Position numbers and translations under genes: made by a program. Source: Bacillus pumilus (GTDB lineage: Bacteria; Bacillota; Bacilli; Bacillales; Bacillaceae). From it: 64,000 bases of DNA. The notes below the pieces were generated by a model. That model did no database searches. It saw nothing but the letters and a program-made list of their open reading frames with translations, and was not told the DNA's origin. Location: NCBI RefSeq assembly GCF_002744245.1, contig NZ_NKHG01000112.1, forward strand, positions 62,001 through 126,000, given 5' to 3'. Shown here one piece after another: positions 44,302 through 60,560 of the stretch. Numbering within the stretch: the first letter of the stretch is position 1; each line of letters begins with the position of its first letter.

Positions 44302-45609
44302 TTACGCATTCAGATCTGACACAACTTGTTCTTGTGTAACATCTGCTGATTCATCATTCACTCTTCCAATATCTGCACCGATTGCTGCAAGTTTTTGATG
44401 GAAGTTCACATATCCACGGTCAATATGCTTCAATTCAGTGACACGTGTATGACCTTCTGCCACTAATCCAGCAAGTACAAGTGCTGCTCCTGCTCTTAAG
44501 TCAGTAGCTGCCACTTCAGCTCCTTGAAGTTGAACCGGCCCATTGATAATGACAGAGCGACCCTCAATTTTAATATCACCATTCATTCGGCGGAATTCTT
44601 CAGCATGCATAAAACGGTTTTCAAATACAGTTTCTGTGATCATGCTTGTTCCGTTCGCACGAAGCAATAGCGCCATCATCTGAGATTGCATATCCGTTGG
44701 GAAACCAGGATGAGGCATTGTTTTTAGGTCAATTGGCTTGAGCTCAGATGGTCCAATGACTCTTAAACCTTCTTCTTCTTCAATGATTTGAATACCCATT
44801 TCTTCCATTTTTGCAATAAGTGAAGTCAGATGCTCTGGTACTGCGCCTTTCACAAGCACATTCCCTCCTGTAATGGCTGCTGCCACCATGAAAGTACCCG
44901 CTTCAATTCTGTCAGGGATGATGTTGTGCTTTGCACCATGAAGTGTTTCCACACCTTCGATTTTGATTGTACCAGTACCAGCCCCACGAATCTTACCGCC
45001 CATGGCATTGATGTAATTTGCCAAATCAACAATTTCAGGTTCTTTTGCTACGTTCTCTAAAATCGTTGTTCCTTCAGCTAATGCTGCTGCCATGATGATG
45101 TTTTCAGTTGCACCTACACTTGGGAAATCCAAATAGATTTTCGCACCTTTTAAACGACCGTTTACTTCAGCCTCGATGAAACCATTGCCTACTTGAATTT
45201 TAGCTCCCATTGCTTCGAAGCCTTTCAAATGCTGATCAATTGGTCTTGAACCAATCGCACAGCCTCCAGGTAATGCGACTCTTGCATGACCTGTTCTAGC
45301 TAAAAGTGGTCCCATGACAAGCACAGATGCTCGCATTTTACGGACATACTCAAACGGAGCCTCAGTTTCTAGTGCATGAGATGCATCTACTGATACTTCG
45401 TTATTTTCAAAATGTACTTCTGCTCCTAAATGACGTAACACCTCATTGATTGTATATACATCGGAGAGCGTAGGTACATCACAAATTACGCTTTTTTCTG
45501 TACTTGCTAACAAAGATGCAGCGATAACTGGTAAAACGGCATTTTTTGCGCCTTCTACTTTAACTGTGCCGTTTAACTTTTGACCGCCGCGGACGATGAT
45601 TTTTTCCAA
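44302..45609 (-). CDS. murAA: UDP-GlcNAc 1-carboxyvinyltransferase MurAA
   Basis: A 435-residue enzyme of the first committed wall-synthesis step, target of fosfomycin. The catalytic Cys is in [19 protein letters not shown] near residue 117. EPSP-synthase-like two-domain fold; full length. Start is TTG 45609 after GGAGGGG, giving [20 protein letters not shown]. It lies between ywmB and spoIID. Confidence 0.97.
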   Translation of the reverse strand: MEKIIVRGGQKLNGTVKVEGAKNAVLPVIAASLLASTEKSVICDVPTLSDVYTINEVLRHLGAEVHFENNEVSVDASHALETEAPFEYVRKMRASVLVMGPLLARTGHARVALPGGCAIGSRPIDQHLKGFEAMGAKIQVGNGFIEAEVNGRLKGAKIYLDFPSVGATENIIMAAALAEGTTILENVAKEPEIVDLANYINAMGGKIRGAGTGTIKIEGVETLHGAKHNIIPDRIEAGTFMVAAAITGGNVLVKGAVPEHLTSLIAKMEEMGIQIIEEEEGLRVIGPSELKPIDLKTMPHPGFPTDMQSQMMALLLRANGTSMITETVFENRFMHAEEFRRMNGDIKIEGRSVIINGPVQLQGAEVAATDLRAGAALVLAGLVAEGHTRVTELKHIDRGYVNFHQKLAAIGADIGRVNDESADVTQEQVVSDLNA

Positions 45610-45641
45610 GGTCTTCCCCTCCGCGTCCCAAATTCTCTATA

Positions 45642-46376
45642 TTAATATTCAGTCGTTACGATTGGTGTGCCAACCGTAATCGTATGTTTTTCGTTCATTT
45701 CCGAACTTCTGATGGCAATTTGAACATTCATTTTATCATTTGAAGTCATAATGAACTGTTCCCACTTATCTGTGTAAGCGGAAAGCGATACAAAATGAGA
45801 CTCAACGAGATACTCAACTGGTTTTGCTTGAAATTCATTTGCTAACATTTCAGCTTTTTTTTGCAAAACAACATCCATCATACCATTTACATGACCATCG
45901 AGACAAGTAAAAATCACAATTTTCTCTTGTAATATGCTTTTTGCATGACGTACGAACTGATCATATGTATGTTCCCATGTATTCAGTGGGCGAGCACCTT
46001 TTTGCTCATATAATAAATACGACTTTTGGTTGGATTTTGTGTCGGTCTTCACGAGAATAATTTTCGAAAATGTATCATTTTTTTCGTCTTTGTATATTCC
46101 TGTGACTTTGGTGACATGTTCCTCTTTTTTTTCGGTCCACTTATACTGTCGTAGGTCATCTTTCAAACGTTTCACTTTTTTAGAAAATTGTTCGGTTGAA
46201 AAGTCTACATTTGTTTTGGCAAGAAGGGTCCATCCATCTACTTCCACTTGCTGCTTTTTCAGACCTTCCGCTATTTGAACGAGCGGTGATGCTTCTTCCG
46301 CACGAACACCTTGAATTATCAGAACAAAAAAAAGAATAAACGCAAATAATGGCCAACCTTTCAGATATTTTCTCAC
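45642..46376 (-). CDS. ywmB: YwmB-family secreted protein
   Basis: A 244-residue protein with an N-terminal signal or anchor (PLFAFILFFVLIIQGVRA) and a TATA-box-binding-like fold domain (YwmB family). GTG 46376 follows AGGGGG. It is always next to murAA in Bacillus; function unknown, presumably at the wall. Confidence 0.9.
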   Translation of the reverse strand: MRKYLKGWPLFAFILFFVLIIQGVRAEEASPLVQIAEGLKKQQVEVDGWTLLAKTNVDFSTEQFSKKVKRLKDDLRQYKWTEKKEEHVTKVTGIYKDEKNDTFSKIILVKTDTKSNQKSYLLYEQKGARPLNTWEHTYDQFVRHAKSILQEKIVIFTCLDGHVNGMMDVVLQKKAEMLANEFQAKPVEYLVESHFVSLSAYTDKWEQFIMTSNDKMNVQIAIRSSEMNEKHTITVGTPIVTTEY

Positions 46377-46502
46377 TTGTCATTCCCCCTTGCTACCAGT
46401 GTTGCCGCAAGGAGATAAATGCATACGTGGAAAAGTCATCAAAGGCCATACTTTTGACACTTCTTTTTACGTTCCCGCAGAGAGCTGTGACCAAACCTTA
46501 TG

Positions 46503-46733
46503 CTAGAACATATAAGGGATTTGTCTGGAGAAATTTAAATAATCTAGGAAGAAATTGCTGACTGCCGATGCGATGGCAATGGTTATGAGCATCATCAGCA
46601 ATCTTGCCTGAACGATTTTTCCTTTTTTAATCAGTGGATCAATATTTACGGCAAGCAATGCCCACCATGTAATGGCAATAAAAAACAGGTGAATCACAAT
46701 ACTGACAATTGCTTGTTGTCCTACGTCTTCCAT
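46503..46733 (-). CDS. ywzB: DUF1146 membrane protein YwzB
   Basis: A 76-residue protein with two membrane helices (residues ~8-28 and ~45-65) and the segment WWALLAVNIDPLIKKGK between them, the DUF1146 pattern. AAAGGAGG precedes the ATG. Function unknown; conserved beside the atp operon. Confidence 0.9.
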   Translation of the reverse strand: MEDVGQQAIVSIVIHLFFIAITWWALLAVNIDPLIKKGKIVQARLLMMLITIAIASAVSNFFLDYLNFSRQIPYMF

Positions 46734-46904
46734 ACAGTTGAATCCTCCTTTTATTTATTTCTGTAAAGGAAAACTCCCTTTCATTATATCCTCGAAAAAC
46801 GGAAAGATGAATCATTTGGAAAAAAGAGCTACATTTAGTGTGAATCCCCTCTTATACTGATGCCCAAGGAGATGATATACTGCGTGTGGAAGGGGCTGAC
46901 CATA

Positions 46905-47372
46905 TTGAAAGATTCTTTTCCTCACTTTGTTGATTTGTACGGAGAACTGGTTCCCTCATTTGATCATGAATGGGAGGCCATTGCTTTCTACTTTGATTAT
47001 AGACAGACACAGTTAGAAGAATTAGCACATTTGTGTCATTTTCATAACATTTCTTTGGATTATTCGGAGGAAAGCCTGTATCAGTTAGAGTCATTATACT
47101 TTGATGCGTTTACCCAGCAGCTTTTTGCTGAGTGGAAAATGCCAATTGATGCATTAGAAGCGATGATGAGTGTGTATATGGGAGAGGTTGTCATTCGGCA
47201 TCATTCGGATGCTGACTGGGTGGTGCGGCCTTATATGGACTCCCCGCATCAATATACCCTTGGTTTGCGCCGAAACAATAAAACATGGCATAGTACGCAG
47301 TTTTGTGAGCACTTATACCTTGAAAAGCAAGCATCTCATCCTTATGTGTCAATGTATCAGTCTCTCATGTAA
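46905..47372 (+). CDS. ywmA: YwmA-like protein, unknown function
   Basis: About 155 residues, soluble, with no signal peptide. TTG 46905 (MKDSFPHFVDLYGELVPSFD) is nine bases after GGGG; ATG 46860 is in frame but lacks a site. Aromatic- and acid-rich sequence, no recognised catalytic motif. Convergent with atpC. Position matches ywmA of B. subtilis. Confidence 0.7.
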   Translation: MKDSFPHFVDLYGELVPSFDHEWEAIAFYFDYRQTQLEELAHLCHFHNISLDYSEESLYQLESLYFDAFTQQLFAEWKMPIDALEAMMSVYMGEVVIRHHSDADWVVRPYMDSPHQYTLGLRRNNKTWHSTQFCEHLYLEKQASHPYVSMYQSLM

Positions 47373-47380
47373 TTCTTAAA

Positions 47381-47414
47381 AAAATCCTTCTTATCATTGT
47401 GATAAGAAGGATTT
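47381..47414. terminator. Bidirectional terminator ywmA/atpC
   Basis: AAAATCCTTCTTATC pairs with GATAAGAAGGATTTT, ending the atp operon on the minus strand. Confidence 0.93.
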
Positions 47415-47420
47415 TCTGTT

Positions 47421-47828
<408 letters not shown>

Positions 47829-47840
47829 CTAAGGACCAGA

Positions 47841-49280
<1,440 letters not shown>

Positions 49281-49286
49281 TTATTT

Positions 49287-50171
<885 letters not shown>

Positions 50172-50241
50172 TCAGGAATCCGTGTTCATTTACGTGAAAA
50201 GAGAGAAAAAGAGAATCTTTTTCTCTCGGAAAGATTACTAA

Positions 50242-52308
<2,067 letters not shown>

Positions 52309-52312
<4 letters not shown>

Positions 52313-52830
52313 CGGCTTTCGCCTGCCTCTTTAAGGTACTCTTGGATCAATTTCTCTTGTGCTTGCTCATCAAGTTCTTTTTCAATCACTTTAGATGCAA
52401 TTAACACAGATAGTGATGCAACCTGCTCACGCAGCGCAGCCACAGCTTGTTCTTTTTCTTTCACGATTTCAGTTCTAGCAGACTCTTTCAAGCGCTCTGA
52501 CTCTTGACGTGCTGCTTGAATGATTTCTTCTTTTTGTTTCTCACCAAGCTTTTTCGCATTTTCGATGAGTGTATGTGATTCTTCGCGTGCTTCTTTCAAT
52601 AAGACACGTTGTTCTTCAAGAAGCTTTTCAGCTTCAACATTCTTTTGTTCAGCACTTGAGATTTCATTTCCTATATAATCTTCACGCTGTTTCATAATCC
52701 CTAATAAGGGTTTAAGCGCAAATTTCTTTAAAAGTGCAAGCAGGATGAGTAAGGCTATCAGTTGGAAAAGCATATCTCCACCTGTAAATACACCAGTACT
52801 TGCTCCTAGTACCATTGGTAACTGTGACAT
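52309..52830 (-). CDS. atpF: Fo ATP synthase b subunit
   Basis: A 173-residue stator: one membrane helix at residues ~18-36, then a long charged coiled coil. Typical length for Bacillus b. Coupled to atpH. Confidence 0.96.
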
Positions 52831-52961
52831 GTTAGTTGGGCAACTCCCTTCCTAAAGTTAATTGTTAAGAAACCATAAAACATAAAGGAATGGCGAAGTT
52901 TCTGTCTAGAATGATCTTCGCCATTTCGTATCATATAGTCTATTGTGCAGTTCTTAACACA

Positions 52962-53174
<213 letters not shown>

Positions 53175-53225
53175 TTATAAAGCTCCTCCTTTAATTTACG
53201 TCCAATAAGGACAAGAAATTGAAAT

Positions 53226-54351
<1,126 letters not shown>

Positions 54352-54468
54352 CACATATCTATCTCCTGATGAAGAATTTTGTGAAAAAGGCAAAAAATGG
54401 TGATGTCATCCATAGAAAAGACGTCTGTTTTCAAGCCGTCCTATTCAAAAAAACTAATCACCAAGAAA

Positions 54469-54484
54469 CTGATTGTACAATCAG
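54469..54484. promoter_or_regulatory. Perfect 16-bp palindrome before atpI
   Basis: CTGATTGTACAATCAG is a perfect inverted repeat 118 bases upstream of the atpI start. It could be an operator; I could not place a convincing atp promoter beside it. Confidence 0.35.
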
Positions 54485-54747
54485 ACTTGACATCTTAAAA
54501 TTTATGGGATTCTGTTTCATTAGCTGCTATGAATCCATTCTTTTAGGGGTTTTTTAGGATTCATATTGAGGATTGATAGAGTGCTATAGGCTATGAAAAC
54601 CTTACCATAATACCCTCGTTTAGCATACAATAGGCTCTATGATGTGTCAATCAGTTGAAAGTTAAAAAACTTTTCTATAAATGTTAGTGCACACAGAATG
54701 TTCACATTTCCAACATAAATGAAGAAAAATTTCCCAAAACATTCGGA

Positions 54748-54780
54748 GTTATGTGAATTCCCTGGGGAGCTTCACATAAC
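54748..54780. repeat. Strong inverted repeat in the upp-atpI gap
   Basis: GTTATGTGAA and TTCACATAAC form a perfect 10-bp stem that can extend by TTCCC/GGGA pairs with one bulge. No T-tract follows on either strand at terminator distance. The remaining 514-bp gap holds the palindrome at 54469 and the hairpin at 54819; nothing else was recognised. Confidence 0.6.
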
Positions 54781-54818
54781 CAGCATCCTTTAAAAAATTT
54801 AAAAAAGAGCTTTTTTCA

Positions 54819-54860
54819 AGAAGAAGCCATGTACGTATATGCACATGACTTCTTCTTTTT
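54819..54860 (-). terminator. Probable upp terminator
   Basis: AAGAAGAAG-CATGT pairs with ACATG-CTTCTTCTT. The T-run on the minus strand comes only after GAAAAAAGC, so termination may be weak. Confidence 0.5.
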
Positions 54861-54865
54861 GCTCA

Positions 54866-55495
54866 TTATTTCGTTCCATACATACGGTCACCAGCATCGC
54901 CAAGACCTGGGATGATGTAACCTTTTTCGTTCAATTTCTCATCTAATGCTGCAATGTAGATATCTACATCTGGATGATGTTTTTGCATTTCTTCTACACC
55001 TTCAGGGGCAGCAATCAGACACATGAAACGAATGTTTTTCGCACCGCGTTTTTTCAAGCTGTTTAACGCTTCGACTGCCGAGCCGCCAGTTGCAAGCATT
55101 GGGTCTACTACGATAAACTCACGCTCTTCCACATCAGATGGAAGCTTCACATAATATTCAACAGGCTTTAATGTCTTTGGATCACGATATAAACCGACAT
55201 GTCCCACTTTAGCAGCTGGAATGAGTTTCAAAATCCCGTCTACCATTCCAAGACCTGCTCTTAAAATTGGCACAACACCGAGTTTTTTCCCTGAGATCAC
55301 GTTTGATTTAGCTACTTGTACAGGTGTTTCTACATCTACCTCTTCAAGCTGCAAGTCTCTTGTGATTTCGAATGCCATTAACGTTGCGACTTCATCCACT
55401 AGTTCTCTAAATTCTTTTGTTCCTGTATGAACATCACGAATATATGTAAGTTTGTGCTGAATAAGCGGGTGATCAAATACATAAACCTTTGCCAT
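54866..55495 (-). CDS. upp: Uracil phosphoribosyltransferase
   Basis: A 209-residue PRTase that salvages uracil to UMP. PRPP loop [15 protein letters not shown], uracil region [17 protein letters not shown] at the C-terminus. AAAGGAG precedes the ATG with rather long spacing. Confidence 0.98.
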   Translation of the reverse strand: MAKVYVFDHPLIQHKLTYIRDVHTGTKEFRELVDEVATLMAFEITRDLQLEEVDVETPVQVAKSNVISGKKLGVVPILRAGLGMVDGILKLIPAAKVGHVGLYRDPKTLKPVEYYVKLPSDVEEREFIVVDPMLATGGSAVEALNSLKKRGAKNIRFMCLIAAPEGVEEMQKHHPDVDIYIAALDEKLNEKGYIIPGLGDAGDRMYGTK

Positions 55496-55604
55496 TGCTT
55501 GCTACAACTCCTTTTCTGTCATCTTCCGGTGAACTTTGCACACTTCCTACAATTCTACATAAAAAGACATCATCTTTCAATATGATTCGCAAATCCTACA
55601 AAAA

Positions 55605-55637
55605 AAACCCACATGCCAAAAATAGGCAAATGGGTTT
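55605..55637 (-). terminator. glyA terminator
   Basis: AAACCCA and TGCC pair with TGGGTTT and GGCA; seven T follow on the minus strand. Confidence 0.85.
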
Positions 55638-55642
55638 ACTTT

Positions 55643-56890
55643 TTAATAATCTAATTCTTTATATAGAGGGAAACGAGCAGTCAGATCAGACACACGCTTT
55701 TTCGCCTCTTCTAATTTCGCTTCATCTTCATGATGTTTTAGAGCAAGCGCAATAATGGAACCAACTTCTTTCATTGCTTCTTGATCGAATCCGCGGCTTG
55801 TCACTGCGGCTGTACCTACACGTACACCACTTGTGACAAATGGTTTCTCTGGATCATAAGGGATCGCATTTTTGTTCACTGTGATGCCGATTTCATCCAG
55901 AACATTTTCTGCAATTTTCCCTGTGATGCCAAGAGTACGCAAGTCGATTAGAACTAAATGGTTATCTGTCCCACCAGATACAAGCTGAATATCCTCAGAT
56001 AAAAGTGTTTCAGCTAGTTGTTTTGCGTTATCAATCACGTTTTGTGCATATGTTTTGAAATCTCCGTTCAATACTTCACCGAAAGAAACAGCTTTTGCAG
56101 AGATGACATGCATTAGTGGCCCACCTTGAATACCAGGGAAGATCGATTTGTCGATCTTTTTGCCAAACTCTTCACGGCATAGGATCATTCCGCCGCGAGG
56201 TCCTCGTAATGTTTTGTGTGTTGTTGTTGTCACAAAATCTGCGTAAGGAACTGGATTTGGATGAAGACCTACTGCAACAAGACCCGCAATGTGAGCCATG
56301 TCGACCATAAAGTAAGCACCGACTTCATCAGCAATCTCACGGAACTTTTTGAAATCAATTTGACGTGGGTATGCACTTGCACCTGCAACGATTAGTTTCG
56401 GCTTATGCTCGCGTGCTTTTTCAAGTACATCTTGATAGTCAATATGCTGCGTTTCTTTATCTACACCATATTCTACAAAGTTGTACTGTACCCCACTAAA
56501 GTTCACAGGGCTTCCGTGTGTTAAATGCCCACCATGAGATAAGTTCATGCCTAGCACTGTATCGCCATGCTCAAGAATCGTAAAGTATACGGCCATATTC
56601 GCTTGAGCACCTGAGTGAGGCTGTACGTTCACATACTCAGCGCCAAAAATCTCTTTTGCGCGATCACGTGCGATATCTTCTACAACGTCTACATGTTCAC
56701 AGCCGCCATAATAGCGTTTACCAGGGTAGCCCTCAGCATATTTGTTTGTTAAGACAGAGCCCTGCGCTTCCATGACAGCTTCGCTTACGAAGTTTTCTGA
56801 TGCAATTAATTCGATTTTGTCCTGCTGGCGTTTCCGCTCTAATTGAATTGCTTTGAATACTTGTGCGTCTTGCTCAGGTAAATGTTTCAT
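55643..56890 (-). CDS. glyA: Serine hydroxymethyltransferase
   Basis: A 415-residue PLP enzyme converting serine and THF to glycine and methylene-THF. PLP Lys lies in [15 protein letters not shown] near residue 226; [10 protein letters not shown] and [15 protein letters not shown] are conserved. ATG 56890 follows AGAGGA and gives [12 protein letters not shown]; a 52-codon in-frame extension upstream is rejected. Confidence 0.98.
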   Translation of the reverse strand: MKHLPEQDAQVFKAIQLERKRQQDKIELIASENFVSEAVMEAQGSVLTNKYAEGYPGKRYYGGCEHVDVVEDIARDRAKEIFGAEYVNVQPHSGAQANMAVYFTILEHGDTVLGMNLSHGGHLTHGSPVNFSGVQYNFVEYGVDKETQHIDYQDVLEKAREHKPKLIVAGASAYPRQIDFKKFREIADEVGAYFMVDMAHIAGLVAVGLHPNPVPYADFVTTTTHKTLRGPRGGMILCREEFGKKIDKSIFPGIQGGPLMHVISAKAVSFGEVLNGDFKTYAQNVIDNAKQLAETLLSEDIQLVSGGTDNHLVLIDLRTLGITGKIAENVLDEIGITVNKNAIPYDPEKPFVTSGVRVGTAAVTSRGFDQEAMKEVGSIIALALKHHEDEAKLEEAKKRVSDLTARFPLYKELDY

Positions 56891-57067
56891 CAGCGAAATC
56901 CTCTCCAATCTATTTCCATTCGATGTTTTCACCATCTCATTGTACACGGTTTTTGAGTAAAATGTAAAAGTTTTTTTTGGAAAATCGACTTCTTTTTTAT
57001 GAAAAACCGAATATTCAAGTGGTAAAGCGTCTTCATCATTCAACATTATATTAGAAATATATCCGAG

Positions 57068-57607
57068 TTATGATCTTGTATAAACCGCCCGTTCACCGCC
57101 AATCAGCTTCTGACGTGTTTTTGCAAACGTCACATGCGCTTGTCCTAATTGATGACGACTGAGGCGGACAGGAACAGCTACTCGCTTTAAGTGCATTCCG
57201 ATCAATGTATCACCGATATCAATTCCTGCATGCGCCTCAATGGATTCAACTAACACAGGGTGTTCCATTTTCTGATACGCATGAGCTGCCATAGAACCGC
57301 CCGCCTTACGAACAGGGATTGCTGCCACAATCTCTAATTGAAGGCGACAAGCTACCTCTTCCTCAACGACGAGGGCACGATTCAGGTGCTCGCAGCATTG
57401 GAATGCCAGTTCAATTCCTGTCTCTTGCCTTAGCTGATTCAGCTCTTGATAGATCGCTTCAGCAATTTGCTCACTTCCTGCTGTACCGATATGTTCCCCA
57501 GCAACTTCAGACGTACTGCAGCCAACCACTAAGATTTGTCCCACATGCAGTTCGACTGTTTGGTGAAACTCTTTTAACATTTCAAGCCAATCTTGACCAA
57601 TGTTCAT
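57068..57607 (-). CDS. ywlG: YwlG (UPF0340/TIGR01440) protein
   Basis: A 179-residue protein of the UPF0340 family; conserved pieces include [17 protein letters not shown] and [29 protein letters not shown] precedes the ATG. Probably cytoplasmic; no activity is known. Between rpiB and glyA. Confidence 0.9.
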   Translation of the reverse strand: MNIGQDWLEMLKEFHQTVELHVGQILVVGCSTSEVAGEHIGTAGSEQIAEAIYQELNQLRQETGIELAFQCCEHLNRALVVEEEVACRLQLEIVAAIPVRKAGGSMAAHAYQKMEHPVLVESIEAHAGIDIGDTLIGMHLKRVAVPVRLSRHQLGQAHVTFAKTRQKLIGGERAVYTRS

Positions 57608-57619
57608 GTTAAGCGCTCC

Positions 57620-58069
57620 TTATAGATGCTTTTCTTCATAATCAGCGATTTTACCGATCCGCACAGCATGGCGTCCTGCAGTAAATTCTGTCGTTAGCCA
57701 AATGTGTGCGATTTCTCTTGCCAATCCCGGTCCAATCACACGTTCTCCCATTGCAAGAACGTTTGTATCATTATGTTCTCTAGTTGCCTTCGCACTAAAC
57801 ATATCATGTGCTAGTGCACAGCGAATGCCTTTCACTTTATTAGCTGAAATGCTCATGCCGATGCCTGTCCCACAAATTAAAATGCCACGATCGACTTCTC
57901 CGTTTGCCACCATATCGGCCACAGGAAAAGCATAATCTGGGTAGTCTACAGAACCTGATCCACATTCACAACCCATATCAATGTATTCAATCTTTAATTC
58001 ATCCATCAGTTGTTTGATTTCTTCACGAATCTTCGTTCCGCCGTGATCGGATGCAATGGCTACTTTCAT
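57620..58069 (-). CDS. rpiB: Ribose-5-phosphate isomerase B (YwlF)
   Basis: A 149-residue RpiB/LacAB isomerase: IASDHGG at the N-terminus, catalytic Cys region GILICGTGIGMSISANK. Interconverts ribose-5-P and ribulose-5-P. TAGGAGG precedes the ATG; 12 bases separate it from ywlG. Confidence 0.93.
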   Translation of the reverse strand: MKVAIASDHGGTKIREEIKQLMDELKIEYIDMGCECGSGSVDYPDYAFPVADMVANGEVDRGILICGTGIGMSISANKVKGIRCALAHDMFSAKATREHNDTNVLAMGERVIGPGLAREIAHIWLTTEFTAGRHAVRIGKIADYEEKHL

Positions 58070-58176
58070 GGGGCAATTCCTCCTAAAGGTGAGTTGATCT
58101 TCCGTGTCTTACATTCAATCTTTTATTCACAGTTATATTTTAACCTCTGCCTAGTCATTTGCAAACAAAAGCAGAA

Positions 58177-58199
58177 AAACCGTTTACGCAACGGTTTAA
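58177..58199 (-). terminator. ywlE terminator
   Basis: AAACCGTT pairs with AACGGTTT around GCGTA; TTTTTC follows on the minus strand. Confidence 0.8.
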
Positions 58200-58211
58200 T
58201 AGGTTGTCCAT

Positions 58212-58670
58212 TTATGAGGATGTCCTATCCTTTTTAAGCTTCTCTGCCAGCTGATACAGCAATGCTTCTAGTTCATCACGTGTTTCCTTGTAAATGGAAA
58301 GACTTCCTCCAAAAGGATCGGATACATCACCTTCTGTCCCTGTCGCAAATTCCTTTAATGTGAAAATCTTCTCTTGTGCATATGCAAATTGCTCGACAAT
58401 CAACTGTTTATGCTGAATCGTCATGGTAAAGACATAATCGGCTTCGTGAAGGAGATCTTCTGTCAGTTTTGACGATGAATGATTGAGTGGAATGCTTTTC
58501 TCAAATAATGCTTCGACCGCTTGTGGAGAAGCCTTTCCTGCATCAGAGGCAAAGATGCCCGCTGACCTTACAGTTACTCTTAAACCTTTTTCATGAGCAA
58601 TTGAAGCAAAAAGGGCTTGAGCCATCGGACTTCTACATGTATTCCCAGTACAAACAAATAAGATATTCAT
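58212..58670 (-). CDS. ywlE: Protein arginine phosphatase YwlE
   Basis: A 152-residue low-molecular-weight phosphatase. The P-loop CTGNTCRSPM holds the nucleophilic Cys and the Thr that marks arginine specificity; the catalytic Asp is in DVSDPFGG. It reverses McsB arginine phosphorylation and so tunes CtsR/ClpC stress control. Confidence 0.95.
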   Translation of the reverse strand: MNILFVCTGNTCRSPMAQALFASIAHEKGLRVTVRSAGIFASDAGKASPQAVEALFEKSIPLNHSSSKLTEDLLHEADYVFTMTIQHKQLIVEQFAYAQEKIFTLKEFATGTEGDVSDPFGGSLSIYKETRDELEALLYQLAEKLKKDRTSS

Positions 58671-58732
58671 CTTTCGCCCTCCTTTTCTTCTATTATATAG
58701 GATTCATTCTACATGTTGTGCAAGGAGACTGG

Positions 58733-59287
58733 CTATAGCGGAAATATTAATTCGATACCAAAGGCTAGTAAAATGAGACCACCAAGTGCCCCGCTATATG
58801 AACCGACCCATGAACGGACCTGTTTACCAAGTAATAATCCGAGCCATGTGAGCATCATACTAAAAAAGCCAAACAATAAAATGGTCATCCACACCTGAGA
58901 TCCATAAATCCCTAGACTTAAGCCAACAGAGAAACTATCTAAGCTCACACTTGTCGCAAAAAGAACGAGACCAGCCCCAACAGGCGCAATAAATGGTTCA
59001 TCCTCTTTTCGGATAGAGGAAATGATCATTTGTAGCCCTAGCACCAAAAGCAGCGCTCCACCGATATAGGTTGCAAGGAGACCAAGCCACCCAGATAAAA
59101 GCTGACCTGTCAGTATGCCAACAAGCGGCATAAGCATATGAAATATTCCAATCACAAGTCCAATATAAATAATCTGGCGGAATCTCAGGCGAATCATCCC
59201 CATGCCAAGTCCAACGGAAAAGGCATCCATCCCAAGTGCAAAAGCCATGATACTGAGCGTCAGCAATTCGCCAGCTAGTTCGTTCAT
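58733..59287 (-). CDS. mntP: Manganese efflux protein MntP (YwlD)
   Basis: A 184-residue six-helix exporter with the twin motifs [12 protein letters not shown] and [12 protein letters not shown], whose Asp residues bind Mn2+. ATG 59287 follows AAGGGGG; a 16-codon extension is rejected. No yybP-ykoY riboswitch is visible upstream. Confidence 0.88.
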   Translation of the reverse strand: MNELAGELLTLSIMAFALGMDAFSVGLGMGMIRLRFRQIIYIGLVIGIFHMLMPLVGILTGQLLSGWLGLLATYIGGALLLVLGLQMIISSIRKEDEPFIAPVGAGLVLFATSVSLDSFSVGLSLGIYGSQVWMTILLFGFFSMMLTWLGLLLGKQVRSWVGSYSGALGGLILLAFGIELIFPL

Positions 59288-59347
59288 GTAAATCCCCCTT
59301 GGACACGCATTCTCCTTTAACCTATGTTTGTCCAAGAAAGGTTAGAA

Positions 59348-60400
59348 CTAGTTGAACGAAGAGAGTGTACGCCCTCCTGCCGCTTTTTGAAGACGGTTCA
59401 TAATCGCAGAACCAACACCCTGCTCTGAAAAGGCTTCTGAAATAATCAAGTCTACATCCGTTTCATCAAATTGTCTTAGCACACGATATAAGTTTGCAGC
59501 GACGGTTTCAGGCTTCTCTCTCCATCCACAGCTATAAACAACATCTGCCGTAAACAACGTTTTCTTTTCTTCTGTTGTCAGCACACCTACTTTTTGACCC
59601 TCAGCCTGGTACTTCTGAATGTGACGCTGCATCTCTTCATCACTTCCATGAAAAATATACATATGCGCTTCAGGTGCATAATGTGTGTATTTCATCCCTG
59701 GTGATACTGGCGCCTCATCCTTTTTCGTTAACCCTGGGTCGACTCTGACTGTCCCTACTACCTCTTCTAATGCTTCTTTTGTCAAACCGCCCGGCCTTAA
59801 GATCACTGGGATCTCTTCTACACAGGATACAACAGTTGACTCAACACCAATACCAGTAGAACCACCATCCACAATCCCAGCAATTCTTCCATCGAGATCA
59901 CTTGCTACATGGTCAGCCAGTGTCGGCGAAGGTTTCCCGGAGCGATTGGCACTTGGTGCGGCAATTGGCAGACCAGCTGCTCGGATGAGTTCAAGCGCAA
60001 TGGGATGATCAGGCATTCTCACGCCAACTGTGGATAAACCTGCTGTGACCTGCTTTGATAAAGTGCCCGGCTTACATGGGAGAACAATAGTTAACGGACC
60101 TGGCCAAAAGGCATTCATCAACGCCTTCGCTTTTTCATTTTCTATTAGTGCAAATTCATGAAGCTGTTGAACTTCCGCAATGTGGACAATCAACGGATTA
60201 TCACTTGGACGCCCTTTTGCTTCATAAATTTTCATGACTGCCTCTGTCTCTTTCGCATTTGCTCCTAATCCATAAACAGTCTCTGTCGGGAAAGCGACAA
60301 CTTCGTTTTGCTGCAACAGCAAGGCTGCTTGTTCAATTTGTGGATAGTATGTGGATAAATCCTTTTTTAAATCCACAGACCACCTTTTTGTATTTAACAT
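59348..60400 (-). CDS. ywlC: Threonylcarbamoyl-AMP synthase (YwlC, Sua5/TsaC)
   Basis: A 350-residue Sua5-type enzyme: YrdC domain (FPTETVYGLGANA, KGRPSDNPLIVHI, SANRSGKPSP) then a C-terminal Sua5 domain. It makes the intermediate for t6A in tRNAs reading ANN codons. AAAGGAG precedes the ATG. Its start region lies within a cluster of DnaA boxes. Confidence 0.96.
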   Translation of the reverse strand: MLNTKRWSVDLKKDLSTYYPQIEQAALLLQQNEVVAFPTETVYGLGANAKETEAVMKIYEAKGRPSDNPLIVHIAEVQQLHEFALIENEKAKALMNAFWPGPLTIVLPCKPGTLSKQVTAGLSTVGVRMPDHPIALELIRAAGLPIAAPSANRSGKPSPTLADHVASDLDGRIAGIVDGGSTGIGVESTVVSCVEEIPVILRPGGLTKEALEEVVGTVRVDPGLTKKDEAPVSPGMKYTHYAPEAHMYIFHGSDEEMQRHIQKYQAEGQKVGVLTTEEKKTLFTADVVYSCGWREKPETVAANLYRVLRQFDETDVDLIISEAFSEQGVGSAIMNRLQKAAGGRTLSSFN

Positions 60401-60545
60401 CAGACAAACTCCTTTTAAAAAAGATAAAACTGTTGATATATCTCAATTATCCTTTTGAAAGTATAAAAGATGATGCTCAATAAAACAAGCGTTGTCCACA
60501 ATTTGTGGACAACGCTTGTTTAACAGTGGATAAGTATGTGTATAA
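60029..60545. other. DnaA-box cluster at ywlC
   Basis: TGTGGATAA (reverse of TTATCCACA) occurs exactly at 60029 and 60350. One-mismatch boxes lie at 60181, 60339, 60492, 60504, 60525 and 60537, and another at 60721. ywlC is among the B. subtilis sites known to bind DnaA away from oriC. Some of these boxes double as terminator stem. Confidence 0.7.
60483..60522 (-). terminator. Terminator with DnaA-like boxes after ywlB
   Basis: A near-perfect 17-bp stem, AACAAGCGTTGTCCACA with its complement around ATT, then TTTTAT on the minus strand. TTGTCCACA in each arm is one base from a DnaA box. Confidence 0.88.
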
Positions 60546-60560
60546 GTCCGGGTTTTGTGA

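Noticed and set aside
55643-57046. Longer glyA with a 52-residue N-terminal extension
   Set aside because: The extension has no homology to the family and the strong ribosome site lies at the internal ATG 56890.
57319-57612. 97-codon plus-strand ORF over ywlG
   Set aside because: Antisense shadow of a conserved gene with no ribosome site.
59288-59347. yybP-ykoY manganese riboswitch before mntP
   Set aside because: Only about 60 bases separate ywlC from mntP; too short and no riboswitch core seen.
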